A stretch of DNA of 64,000 bases, taken from Thiodiazotropha sp040506775. Its GTDB lineage: Bacteria; Pseudomonadota; Gammaproteobacteria; Chromatiales; Chromatiaceae. The notes beneath the pieces are model-generated. The model was not told the DNA's origin, did not search any database, and was given only the letters and a program-made list of their open reading frames with translations. Where the stretch lies: assembly GCA_040506775.1 (NCBI GenBank), contig JBEVWC010000002.1:496001-560000 (forward strand), read 5' to 3'. The position numbers were made by a program, and so were the translations under genes. This document shows positions 34,798 to 43,462 of the stretch, piece by piece; position 1 is the first letter of the stretch; every line of letters starts with the position of its first letter.

Positions 34798-35667
34798 TCA
34801 CTCACGCCAGTCCCTGACCAGGTAGGGCTGATCCGGTTGGCTTTGCAGTGTGACATCCGCCTGTACGAAGGCGCGAGCACCCTGCCGGGTCTGCACCTCC
34901 ACCTCGATCCGGTAGTCCTTACCTGCGGCTGTATTGCCTGCCGGGTTTCCTTCCCAGGCCCCCCAGTCCGGCTCGATCTGGTCAAACGCATTACTCAGCG
35001 CTGCATCACCCAGCGCGGATTGCTGCAGCAGTTGACGTAACTCGGGCGATGCAAAACGCAGATCGACCTGCCCAGCGCTCGAATGCACGGTGACATAGGG
35101 CCGCAGGCGCGCCACCCGGGCGGCATCAAACCCCATCACATAGGCGAGTTCGTCGAGACTCATCAAATCACGGCCGGCCGTGGCATAGGCTAAACCAGCC
35201 GCACGATAGTCCGGGTCCTCCGCACCGGCGAGACGGCGCAGATCGTCCGCATCGCGCCAGTCCTCGATGCGGTCCGCGAGGGCTTCACGCTCCTGTCGAT
35301 CGTCACTGATCAAGGCGAAAAGTTTGATCAGTGAATCCCGGTTGGCCTGATTGAGGTTGACCAGTCCCGTTGCCTGACGAATGGAGATACGGGTAACCGC
35401 GAAGTCATCCTCCAAGGGGTAGACCCGACCATCGAATACCCAACGTTGCGCCGGATCAGTGACCATCAGCTCACGGATCGCCCGGGCAAAACCGGACTGC
35501 GCCCGATGTTTCGCCTGCAGCGCCTGCACCGCATTTTGCGCGAGCCTGGACTCAACCTTGGATTGGGTTGCGAAACTCGCAGCGACCACCGTCATCAATG
35601 CAATCAGCCATAAGACCATGACCAGAGCCAGGCCGGATTGTCGTGATTGGATGGTACTGCGCGCCAT
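34798..35667 (-). CDS. gspK: Type II secretion minor pseudopilin GspK
   Basis: A 289-residue minor pseudopilin. The prepilin cleavage region is QSG followed by LALVMVLWL; it lacks the usual Glu at +5, as is normal for GspK, the tip subunit. The alpha domain carries SAM-like repeats (TGLVNLNQANRDSL and MSLDELAYVMGF) typical of the family. ATG at 35667 follows the gspJ stop after one base. It would cap the pseudopilus with GspI and GspJ. Confidence 0.9.
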   Translation of the reverse strand: MARSTIQSRQSGLALVMVLWLIALMTVVAASFATQSKVESRLAQNAVQALQAKHRAQSGFARAIRELMVTDPAQRWVFDGRVYPLEDDFAVTRISIRQATGLVNLNQANRDSLIKLFALISDDRQEREALADRIEDWRDADDLRRLAGAEDPDYRAAGLAYATAGRDLMSLDELAYVMGFDAARVARLRPYVTVHSSAGQVDLRFASPELRQLLQQSALGDAALSNAFDQIEPDWGAWEGNPAGNTAAGKDYRIEVEVQTRQGARAFVQADVTLQSQPDQPYLVRDWRE

Positions 35668-35668
35668 T

Positions 35669-36319
35669 TCAGCTCCCCGTGTGCCACTGCCGCAGGGCGA
35701 TGTAGCGCACATCCCGGGCACCGTTCGCCCCGCTGCTCTGGATCTCGATCAGTTCCGGGTAGTCACGGGCACTCTCCAGCCAAAGCTCGCTCCAGGCAGG
35801 GTTCCTCGAACCCTGCTGCACGCCGTAATACTGAAACCTCATGTCATCGAGTCCACTGAGCAACACACGCTGGCTGCCATGATCCGGTAACACGAATGCT
35901 CGTTCCTGAGGCTGATAGGGACGATACATAAGGACTAACCGGGTTCCCTCCACGCTGTCCTGCTCCACGGAGAGACGGTATTCGAACAACCCTCCCGGGG
36001 CATAGGGTTGCGGTGCCGGGGCGATGAACTGAAGCAGGTTTGCTTCGCCTATGAACGCCAGCTGCCGGCCTTTTGGATTCGTCCAGCTGATCGGCTGGAT
36101 CTGCGCGATGGTGTTATTCACACGTGTCATGATGCGCTGTTTGGCCACCTGCCGGTCACTGTGTGCCGCCAATTGGTCCCAACCCTTCAGATTGATGAAC
36201 AGCATGGAAATGGCGGAGGTAACAATGGTTGCGAGGATCAGCAGGGCGATCAGGATCTCCAGCAGGGTGAAACCGGCCTGGCGTGAGTCGAGTCCTCGCA
36301 TTTGCTCAGTGATTACCAT
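35669..36319 (-). CDS. gspJ: Type II secretion minor pseudopilin GspJ
   Basis: A 216-residue minor pseudopilin with the prepilin peptidase site QAG followed by FTLLEILIALLIL, including Glu at +5. It forms the pseudopilus tip complex with GspI and GspK. The start ATG at 36319 overlaps gspI by 14 bases; longer upstream readings run through gspI and are not used. Confidence 0.9.
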   Translation of the reverse strand: MVITEQMRGLDSRQAGFTLLEILIALLILATIVTSAISMLFINLKGWDQLAAHSDRQVAKQRIMTRVNNTIAQIQPISWTNPKGRQLAFIGEANLLQFIAPAPQPYAPGGLFEYRLSVEQDSVEGTRLVLMYRPYQPQERAFVLPDHGSQRVLLSGLDDMRFQYYGVQQGSRNPAWSELWLESARDYPELIEIQSSGANGARDVRYIALRQWHTGS

Positions 36320-36707
36320 ATGCCATTCCCTGCCGGGTAAACACCAGACGTCGCTCCCCAGCCGGTGAATCCCAGCGAACTTCGAGCTGTTCCTCATAAG
36401 GTGTAGCCGGGACCGCAAGACGTTTTTCATCCATCCCGTTCGGGTTGGAATGGCGTTCATAAAACCAGCGATACCCACCTGTCTCCTCACCCTCGCGGCG
36501 CGCTTCGGATCCGCTGACCTCGACACTCATCTGCTGCATACGGGCATCGGCGATTGAGACCGCCTCCAGGTAATCGGAGGCCACCTGATGATTGCGTATC
36601 GCGCCTGAATTGATGCGCAGCACCACGCTCATGGTCATGGCGAGGATCACAAACGCCACCAACACCTCGATCAGGGTCATACCCTCAGATGCGCAACGCT
36701 GCTGCAT
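36306..36707 (-). CDS. gspI: Type II secretion minor pseudopilin GspI
   Basis: A 133-residue minor pseudopilin, cleaved after SEG before MTLIEVLVAFVIL. The Met at +1 with Glu at +5 is typical for GspI. It starts inside the gspH end (23-base overlap) and overlaps gspJ by 14 bases, so the minor pseudopilin genes are tightly coupled. Confidence 0.9.
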   Translation of the reverse strand: MQQRCASEGMTLIEVLVAFVILAMTMSVVLRINSGAIRNHQVASDYLEAVSIADARMQQMSVEVSGSEARREGEETGGYRWFYERHSNPNGMDEKRLAVPATPYEEQLEVRWDSPAGERRLVFTRQGMAYGNH

Positions 36708-37188
36708 CGTCCGCCTGCGCCTGTTGGGACAGGATTTCGACCTGACTGGTCAACCAGTCCACCCGAATCGTATAACTGCGGGCTCCGGCTTCAATCCGGA
36801 TCATCCCACCACTGGCACTGCCATCCGGATAAAAACGCAACGCCAGGGTCTGCTGCGAAGCCATGCCCGGTTGGCGGGAAAAATGAAATCCCTCAGGCAG
36901 CTGCCGCAGCGCCCCTGCATTGATCTGCTCACTCTGATAACGGTCCTCCGACAGGTCGATGTGCATCGTGGTGGGTTGACCGGTGGTGATCGCACTTTGT
37001 TGTACGAAGCGTATCTCCTGCACCAGGTCCCGGGTCACGGCTTTGAGTTTCAAACTGGGGAAGGCCTTGTGAAACAGGGGGGGCGCCAGGGAGTAGATCA
37101 TGCCGATGATCACCAGCACCAGCATGATTTCGATGAGGGTGAAGCCCGCCTGAGCACAGCCCGGACAACCCGGTTTGACAGCGCTCAT
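36685..37188 (-). CDS. gspH: Type II secretion minor pseudopilin GspH
   Basis: A 167-residue pseudopilin with the site AQAG followed by FTLIEIMLVLVIIG. The body fits GspH (DLVQEIRFVQQSAITTGQP) better than the major pseudopilin GspG. ATG at 37188 overlaps the gspF stop (ATGA). A longer in-frame reading extends through gspF and is a shadow. No gspG lies between gspF and this gene, where it is usually found. Confidence 0.85.
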   Translation of the reverse strand: MSAVKPGCPGCAQAGFTLIEIMLVLVIIGMIYSLAPPLFHKAFPSLKLKAVTRDLVQEIRFVQQSAITTGQPTTMHIDLSEDRYQSEQINAGALRQLPEGFHFSRQPGMASQQTLALRFYPDGSASGGMIRIEAGARSYTIRVDWLTSQVEILSQQAQADDAAALRI

Positions 37189-38411
37189 AGGGCCACCAGG
37201 GCGTTGACCCCCAGGATCGCCACCAGAATCGACATCACCACACCGGCGATGATCAGGCCCAGTACCAGAATCATCACCGGTTCCACCAGACTCAGTCCCC
37301 GCTTGATCAGGGTTTGAGTCTCCTGATCGAGAATATCCGCGGTCTGCATCAGCATCGCTTCCAGCTGACCGGACTCCTCTCCGACCCGAATCATCTGCAG
37401 GGCGTACTCGGGAAAGCGGGCGTGTTCGATGAGCGGGTCGGCCAGGCGGCGTCCCGATTTCAGATTTGAGATCACCTGGTCCATGCCGTCCGCAATGACC
37501 CGGTTGCTGATGGTTTCCTTGACGATGGCCACCGCTTTGAGCATGGGCACACCATTTTCCAGCAGGGTGCCCAGGGTTCGGCAGAAACGCGCCGCCTCCA
37601 CCTGTTTGATGATCGGCCCCACCAGGGCAATACCCAGCAGGCGGGCGTGCCAGCGCTTGGTGCGTACAGGATCGCTGAGTTGCCATTTGAAATAGGCGAT
37701 GACCAGGAGCAGCGCGGCAGCCAGCATCCAGCCATCGTTCTGCAACCAGTTGGCAACCCCCATGGTGATGCGGGTCGAGAGCGGCAGGGTTTCACCCATG
37801 TCCACGAACAGGTCCTGAAACTGGGGTATCACATAGGTGAGCAGAATCAGGATCGATACGATCGCGACGAACAACAGGATCGCAGGATAGATCAGAGAGG
37901 AGATCAGGGCGCTGCGAACCTCCCGGGAGGTTTCCAAATGATGGGCCAGGCGCGCAAGCACCTGCTCCAGGGCGCCCCCCGCCTCACCGGCACGCACCAT
38001 CTGAATATAAAACGGGCTGAACAGTGCCTCTTCACCGGCCAGTGCATCCGCAAAGGTCTGGCCGCCTTTGAGGCGATCGCGGATATTACCGAGATGCCGA
38101 CTGAAAGGGGCTTCGGCGCCGGAGATGGCCATCAGGATCGCCAGTGCCGAGTCGAGGGGCTGTCCGGCTTTGAGCAGGGTGGCCAGTTCCCGGGTGAACG
38201 AGGCGATCTGGGTGGCCGACACCCGGCTGCGGCGAAAGCGAAAGCTGAAACGGGACTGGGTGCGCGGGGCGGTACGCAGGGCCTCGATGCGGATCGGCAC
38301 CTGACCATTGAGATGGATCTGATCCACCACCTGTTCCTGGTTGATCGCTTCCAGGACACCTTCGACGATCTCACCATCCGCAGCGACGGCCTTGTATTGA
38401 AATGCTGCCAC
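37185..38411 (-). CDS. gspF: Type II secretion inner-membrane platform protein GspF
   Basis: A 408-residue polytopic protein with two repeated T2SSF domains (about 70-195 and 275-395) and three hydrophobic segments. It is the membrane core that the GspE ATPase acts on. The start codon is GTG. It lies 22 bases after gspE. Confidence 0.94.
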   Translation of the reverse strand: MAAFQYKAVAADGEIVEGVLEAINQEQVVDQIHLNGQVPIRIEALRTAPRTQSRFSFRFRRSRVSATQIASFTRELATLLKAGQPLDSALAILMAISGAEAPFSRHLGNIRDRLKGGQTFADALAGEEALFSPFYIQMVRAGEAGGALEQVLARLAHHLETSREVRSALISSLIYPAILLFVAIVSILILLTYVIPQFQDLFVDMGETLPLSTRITMGVANWLQNDGWMLAAALLLVIAYFKWQLSDPVRTKRWHARLLGIALVGPIIKQVEAARFCRTLGTLLENGVPMLKAVAIVKETISNRVIADGMDQVISNLKSGRRLADPLIEHARFPEYALQMIRVGEESGQLEAMLMQTADILDQETQTLIKRGLSLVEPVMILVLGLIIAGVVMSILVAILGVNALVAL

Positions 38412-38433
38412 TAGTGTCGCGTCCTATACTGCA

Positions 38434-40182
38434 CTATCGCTCCTGAGTCACACGCAGGACTTCTTCCAGGGTGGTGATGCCCTGCACTACCTTGAACAGA
38501 CCGTTTTCGTACATCGAGCGGGCACCCTGGCGCTTGGCGCAGGCAGCCAGTGCATGTTTGTCACTGCCCTTGAGAATCAGATCCTGGAGTTCATCGCTCA
38601 TTTCGATCATCTCCACGATGGCGCTGCGGCCCCGGTAACCGCTGCCCCCGCAATGTTCACATCCCACCGCTTTGTAGAGCTGAGGGGACTCGGCATAGCC
38701 GGCGAGTCGCTGGGCAACGGCCGCAGGGGGATGATAGGGCTGCTTGCAGTGATCGCACAGGTTGCGCACCAGCCGCTGGGCGATCACCGCGTTGACCGTG
38801 GAGGTGAGCAGGAAAGGCTCGACCCCCATGTCGATGAAACGGGTAATACTCCCGGCTGCATCGTTGGTATGCAGGGTTGAAAGCACCAGGTGACCGGTCA
38901 GCGCGGACTGCACCGCGATCTTGGCGGTTTCCCGGTCACGGATCTCACCGATCATGATCACATCCGGATCCTGACGCACGATGGAACGCAGCGCCTCGCC
39001 AAATCCCAGCCCGATTCCGGGCTTCACCTGGATCTGGTTCACCCCTTCGATGTTGTACTCGACCGGATCCTCCACGGTCAGGATCTTGCGCTCGGGACGG
39101 TTCAGGTAGTTCAGCGCGGCATACAGAGTGGTGGTCTTGCCGCTGCCGGTCGGTCCGGTCACCACGACGATGCCATGGGGATGATCCAAAGCTGTGAGAA
39201 TCTTCTGCTCCAGATCCTTTTCAAACCCCAGCCCGGAAAAATTGAGATCGATTTCGTCCCGTTGCAGCAGACGCAGCACCATGCTCTCGCCATGCAGTGT
39301 GGGCACAGTGGAGACACGCATATCCAGGGTGGAACCGTGTACCCGCACCTTGAACCGGCCATCCTGAGGGAGCCGGCGTTCCGCGATGTTCAGATTCGCG
39401 AGGATCTTGATGCGTGAGATCAGGGCCGGCGCCAGACTCAATGTGGGGTGCTCTGTTTCCCGCAGCATGCCATCGATACGATAGCGGATCTTGAGGACCT
39501 GCTCGAAGGGTTCTATATGGATATCCGAAGCCTTGGACGCCACCGCGCGCTGGATGATCTGGTTGACCATCTTGATGACCGGCGCTTCGCTGGCCAACTC
39601 CTTGAGTTGTTCCACATCGTTGCGCAGCAGTTGATGATCCAGTCCCTCCGAATCGATCTCCGCATCCTGCTTCTGCAGTTCGCTGAAATGTTCCTGCAGG
39701 GTTTCATCGATCTCAGAGGCGATGCCGGTCAAGGTCCTCACCGGTTTGCCCCCGATGAGTTCCAGCGCATCGATCACATAGTGATCCGTGGGATCCACCA
39801 TGATCGCAAGGCTGTAGTCGTCCTGCTCATCAAATACAACCAGACGATGCTGTTTGAGGAATTTCAGGGAGATCGAATCGTTGAGATGGGCGACATCCGG
39901 ATAGGCCTTGCGCTCCAGCAGCGGAACACGGCACAGATCCGCCAGGGCATGGGCCAGATCCCGGTCCGAAATGAGGCTGAGTTGCAACAGAATCGCCGCC
40001 AGCCGGTCATCGCCCTGCTGACTCTCCTTGAGACGCACCGCCCGTTCCGCCTCGGCGATGCCCAGACGGCCGGCGCGCACCAGCGCCAGAGCGAGAGGAT
40101 CACGGGAGTAAGCCGGATCCGCCGCCTCACCGGTTTGCGGGGGTGAAGACGCTTCTTGGTTGAGCCGTGATTGAGACTTCAT
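38434..40182 (-). CDS. gspE: Type II secretion ATPase GspE
   Basis: A 582-residue hexameric ATPase. N-terminal MshEN/GspE-N domains (about 20-190) precede the ATPase core with Walker A GPTGSGKTTT, Asp and His boxes, and the zinc-binding tetracysteine (CDHC ... CEHCGGSG) near 475-510. It powers pseudopilus assembly from the cytosolic face through GspL and GspF. AGGAG lies upstream of the ATG. Confidence 0.96.
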   Translation of the reverse strand: MKSQSRLNQEASSPPQTGEAADPAYSRDPLALALVRAGRLGIAEAERAVRLKESQQGDDRLAAILLQLSLISDRDLAHALADLCRVPLLERKAYPDVAHLNDSISLKFLKQHRLVVFDEQDDYSLAIMVDPTDHYVIDALELIGGKPVRTLTGIASEIDETLQEHFSELQKQDAEIDSEGLDHQLLRNDVEQLKELASEAPVIKMVNQIIQRAVASKASDIHIEPFEQVLKIRYRIDGMLRETEHPTLSLAPALISRIKILANLNIAERRLPQDGRFKVRVHGSTLDMRVSTVPTLHGESMVLRLLQRDEIDLNFSGLGFEKDLEQKILTALDHPHGIVVVTGPTGSGKTTTLYAALNYLNRPERKILTVEDPVEYNIEGVNQIQVKPGIGLGFGEALRSIVRQDPDVIMIGEIRDRETAKIAVQSALTGHLVLSTLHTNDAAGSITRFIDMGVEPFLLTSTVNAVIAQRLVRNLCDHCKQPYHPPAAVAQRLAGYAESPQLYKAVGCEHCGGSGYRGRSAIVEMIEMSDELQDLILKGSDKHALAACAKRQGARSMYENGLFKVVQGITTLEEVLRVTQER

Positions 40183-40202
40183 GCAACTCCTGTCAGGGTC
40201 GC

Positions 40203-42434
40203 TTACAACTGCTCGGCGTCCCTGGATTCGATGTACTGTTTCTGTAGCAGTGTAGCATCCCGGATGCGCTCGCGAAGTTCCTGGGAGATCTCATAGGCTT
40301 CCTGAGGATTACGCACGACTTTCGGGGTCAGGGTCACCAGCAGTTCGGTACGGCTGACGTCCTTGGTGGTACTGCTGAACAGGGTGCCCAGCAGAGGTAT
40401 GTCCATCAGGCCCGGGATACCGGCCTTGCCGTTCGAGGTGTTTTCGCGGATCAAACCACCCAGAACCACGGTCTGGCCGTCATGTACGATGACCGTACTC
40501 TCGATGGTGCGCTGGGAGATCGAAACGTTGCCCCCACCGCCCACGGCGGGTGAGGAACCCGGGGTACTCACCTCCTGACTGACTTCAAGAGTCACCATAC
40601 CCCCTTCATTGATTCTCGGGGTCACCTGCAGCAGTGTGCCGGTGTCACGGAACTGAACCTCCGAGACGATCGGGGCATTCGGGTCCGTGGTGCTCTGGGA
40701 TGAGCGGGTAACGATGGGGATCTGGTCACCCACCCGGAAGCTGGCCGTCTGATTGTCGATCACCATGATCTGCGGCGCGGAGAGGAACTTCACTGAGGAT
40801 TCGTTCTCCAGGATGTCGAAAAACGCCCTCAATTCATCCAGGCTGTTGAACAACCCCAGGGCGAATCCGTCACCGCTGATGCCTGTGGGCAACGGCGTAT
40901 CCAGGCCTCCCTGATAGGGCCTCCCGCCGCCGGTGGTGCCGTTGAAGAACCAGCGCACACCGTAGCTGAGGTTGTTGCTCAGGGTGACTTCCGCAATGGT
41001 TGCCTCGATCATCACCTGCTTGGGCGGTACATCCAGACGGCTGATGGTGGCCTTGATTTTCTGGTAGTCACGGGGACTGGCCATGACCAGGATGGCGTTG
41101 TTGTCCGCATCGGCAATGATCGTCGCAGTGGAACCGCTGGAGGAGGAAGCGGCTGCTCCGGGGCCTCGGTCACGTCCGCCAGCCGGACCACCACCCATGC
41201 CGGGCTGGTCCTGGGTCAGGGTATTGGCCCGGTCCGCGTTGCTGGTGTTCAGATCAAGACCTGTCGAGGTGGGGGGACGGACGTTGGAACGCTGCAGCGG
41301 ATCGGAACTGCTGATGCCGCTACCCGAGGAGGGTGTGGACACTTCGTTGCCGAAGATATTCTGCAGGATCGAGGCGATGTTCTCCGCCTTGCCGTTTTTC
41401 AGGTGATAGACGTAGAGGCGCCGGTCCGGGGATTGATCACTGCCCTGGTCGAACTGCGCGATCAGGCGGCGGGCCTCATCGATATAGCGAGGCTGCGAAC
41501 TGATGACCATGATCGCGCTGAGACGCTCCACCGGAATCAGCTTGATCATCGAGCTCATGGGTGAGGATTCACTGTCCCCAAGCAGTTGACGCAGTTCCTC
41601 CGTGAGCGTTTTGGCATCTGTGTATTTCAACGGAATCAGACCGAACGACATACCGCTGAGCCAGTCCACATCAAACATCTTCACGGTCTGCAGCAGGTTG
41701 TTGATCTTCTGATACGAGCCGGAGAGGATAAGCAGATTGCGACCCGGATCGACCCGGATCTGATCCCCCGAGGGCGAGAAGGATTCGAGAATCTTCTTCA
41801 TTTCAGCGGCGGAGATGTACTTCAGCGGAACGATCTGCACACCCTGGCCCGCACGCATGGGTCCGGCGCCCTGACCGACGGAGGGTTTGAGGGCGATATC
41901 CTTGGCTTCCGCAGCGGGCAGAATCTTATACAGTGCGCCATTGCGCACCAGCACCGCACCGTTCATCTGCAGGATGTTTTCCAGAATCGGCAGCACTGCA
42001 TCGGTACTCACTGGGTAGGTCGTATGGATCGTGACCTTCCCCTGTACCTTGTCGTCGATCAGGTAGTTTTCACCCAGAATCTCCTCGAAAACGACCTTGA
42101 CCACCTCGCGCAGATCCACGGCTTCGAAATTCAGGGTGATGTCACCTTTGGCCGGTTGCTTCCCGGCCTGGGCAGCGCTCGTGGTGTCGAGGAACTTACC
42201 GCTCCCCTGACGTACGTAAAATTCCGGTTCCTGGCGGGTTTCCTGGGACAACACGAGTTCCTGATCGTCATTCTGCGCTGTCTCGAACATCGGATATCCC
42301 GGAGCAGGATCAGCCTTGGGTATTACCGCTTCGGCAGCCCGATCGGTAGACGGCTGTTGCGCGCAGGAGGTCAGCACCACCAGCCCAACGGCGGCAATCG
42401 TGTTACCTATCCTGTGAATCATTCTGTTCCGCAT
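40203..42434 (-). CDS. gspD: Type II secretion outer-membrane secretin GspD
   Basis: A 743-residue secretin: N0, N1, N2 and N3 domains, then the beta-barrel secretin domain (about 450-690). The N-terminus has a lipoprotein signal ending VVLTSC, with C24 as the lipidated cysteine, so no separate pilotin may be needed. A Gly/Ser-rich insert in N3 (about 370-440) carries GMGGGPAGGRDRGPG. It is the first gene of the gsp run and forms the exit channel for folded exoproteins. Confidence 0.95.
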   Translation of the reverse strand: MRNRMIHRIGNTIAAVGLVVLTSCAQQPSTDRAAEAVIPKADPAPGYPMFETAQNDDQELVLSQETRQEPEFYVRQGSGKFLDTTSAAQAGKQPAKGDITLNFEAVDLREVVKVVFEEILGENYLIDDKVQGKVTIHTTYPVSTDAVLPILENILQMNGAVLVRNGALYKILPAAEAKDIALKPSVGQGAGPMRAGQGVQIVPLKYISAAEMKKILESFSPSGDQIRVDPGRNLLILSGSYQKINNLLQTVKMFDVDWLSGMSFGLIPLKYTDAKTLTEELRQLLGDSESSPMSSMIKLIPVERLSAIMVISSQPRYIDEARRLIAQFDQGSDQSPDRRLYVYHLKNGKAENIASILQNIFGNEVSTPSSGSGISSSDPLQRSNVRPPTSTGLDLNTSNADRANTLTQDQPGMGGGPAGGRDRGPGAAASSSSGSTATIIADADNNAILVMASPRDYQKIKATISRLDVPPKQVMIEATIAEVTLSNNLSYGVRWFFNGTTGGGRPYQGGLDTPLPTGISGDGFALGLFNSLDELRAFFDILENESSVKFLSAPQIMVIDNQTASFRVGDQIPIVTRSSQSTTDPNAPIVSEVQFRDTGTLLQVTPRINEGGMVTLEVSQEVSTPGSSPAVGGGGNVSISQRTIESTVIVHDGQTVVLGGLIRENTSNGKAGIPGLMDIPLLGTLFSSTTKDVSRTELLVTLTPKVVRNPQEAYEISQELRERIRDATLLQKQYIESRDAEQL

Positions 42435-42688
42435 TGATCAATTCCAAACAAAATTCCACTCGTGTTACCGGACTGTCTCCAGTCAGAAACTCTCCTGATA
42501 CTATCTCAGCAGATTTCGCCGCCCTGTGAGATCCCTCGGAGGGTGTATTTGCATGTAGGGTAACCCCTTAGCTTTGATGCATAAAAACCCTACCCTGATA
42601 TCTACTGTCCAGAACCTAGTTCTGATTCGGGTGTTTGTCCGTTGTTTCGCCGGTCACCGCTTTGTTGAGATCAGAGGGCAGCTCTGAG
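42435..42688. other. Upstream region of gspD, downstream of dsbB
   Basis: No gene is seen. An inverted repeat GTAGGGT (42555-42561) / ACCCTAC (42587-42593) lies about 120 bases before gspD and could be an operator or a dsbB terminator. No firm promoter boxes were assigned. Confidence 0.4.
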
Positions 42689-43201
42689 TCACTGCGGGTC
42701 CGAGCCCCTGCCCCGAACATCCTCAACGATCATCACAGCCAGTGCCAGCAATAGCACAGTCATGATGATCGCCATCCATTGAGGGATGCTCAAGTTGACA
42801 AAAGTCCATTGGACATCCCCACAGAACCCGGTCGGTTGGAACAGGGTCGGCGCCCACTGATCGAGCTTCAGCCAATCCGGGAATTTTGCGTTCACATCAC
42901 AACTCAATGAAGGCTCAACCCATCCCATCTGCATACCGGTAAGTTCCAGTGCCAGCAGCAAACACCAGCCAGCAGCCGCGCCCCATCCCAGGTAACCGAT
43001 CCATCGAATCACCGGCACATGGGGTGCGCTCATGCTGATTACCGCAGCCAACAACATCCCGAGTACCGCCGCACGCTGGTACACACACAGCACACAGGGA
43101 TCAAGATTGAGCGCGTACTGGAAATAGAGGGCGGTAATTTCCAGTGCAAAGGCCACCAGAGCCATACCAAGCCATGTGATGCGATGATGGGCCAACGGCA
43201 T
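42689..43201 (-). CDS. dsbB: Disulfide bond formation protein DsbB
   Basis: A 170-residue inner-membrane protein with four hydrophobic segments. It has the first cysteine pair C36-x-x-C39 (PCVLC) and a second periplasmic pair (SLSC and TGFC). It re-oxidises DsbA and passes electrons to quinone. AAGGA lies eight bases before the ATG. Being upstream of the gsp run is functionally apt, since many type II substrates and components need disulfides. Confidence 0.93.
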   Translation of the reverse strand: MPLAHHRITWLGMALVAFALEITALYFQYALNLDPCVLCVYQRAAVLGMLLAAVISMSAPHVPVIRWIGYLGWGAAAGWCLLLALELTGMQMGWVEPSLSCDVNAKFPDWLKLDQWAPTLFQPTGFCGDVQWTFVNLSIPQWMAIIMTVLLLALAVMIVEDVRGRGSDPQ

Positions 43202-43462
43202 GTTTTCTGTCCTTCAGTGACATGGGATCAGGGGGTGAAACAAGGTAGTAACTGACCCTACCCCCAGGTAGTAATACTACTCCTATCGTGACGAATGCTC
43301 TCTGCATATAGTAGTTAAAGATTCCCGGTAGTGCCCGAAGCCCCACCTGACGCCGCAAGGCCATGAAATTTCGGGCAACGATCCATCAGCGGCATATGCC
43401 GAAATGGGATCCAGAAGTATTTTCCCATCGCCCGAGGCCGTATCCACTTAACACCAGTGCCC
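43202..43462. other. Divergent promoter region of dsbB and subtilase
   Basis: No gene is seen. It contains short repeats of TAGTA (TAGTAA, TAGTAATACTAC, TAGTAGT) at 43245-43315. I found no convincing riboswitch fold. Confidence 0.35.

Noticed and set aside
36685..37686. Extended upstream reading of gspH
   Set aside because: The extension runs in another frame of gspF. The start at 37188 gives a proper prepilin leader.
38407..38435. A CTAGTGT-containing stretch between gspE and gspF resembling the hairpin at 20892
   Set aside because: The arms do not pair well and the similarity is limited to about ten bases.
43330..43400. Possible c-di-GMP-I riboswitch (GACGCCGCAAGGCC)
   Set aside because: Only a short resemblance to the GACGCAAAGCC core. 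The upstream GCAAACC and GNRA loop partners are missing.
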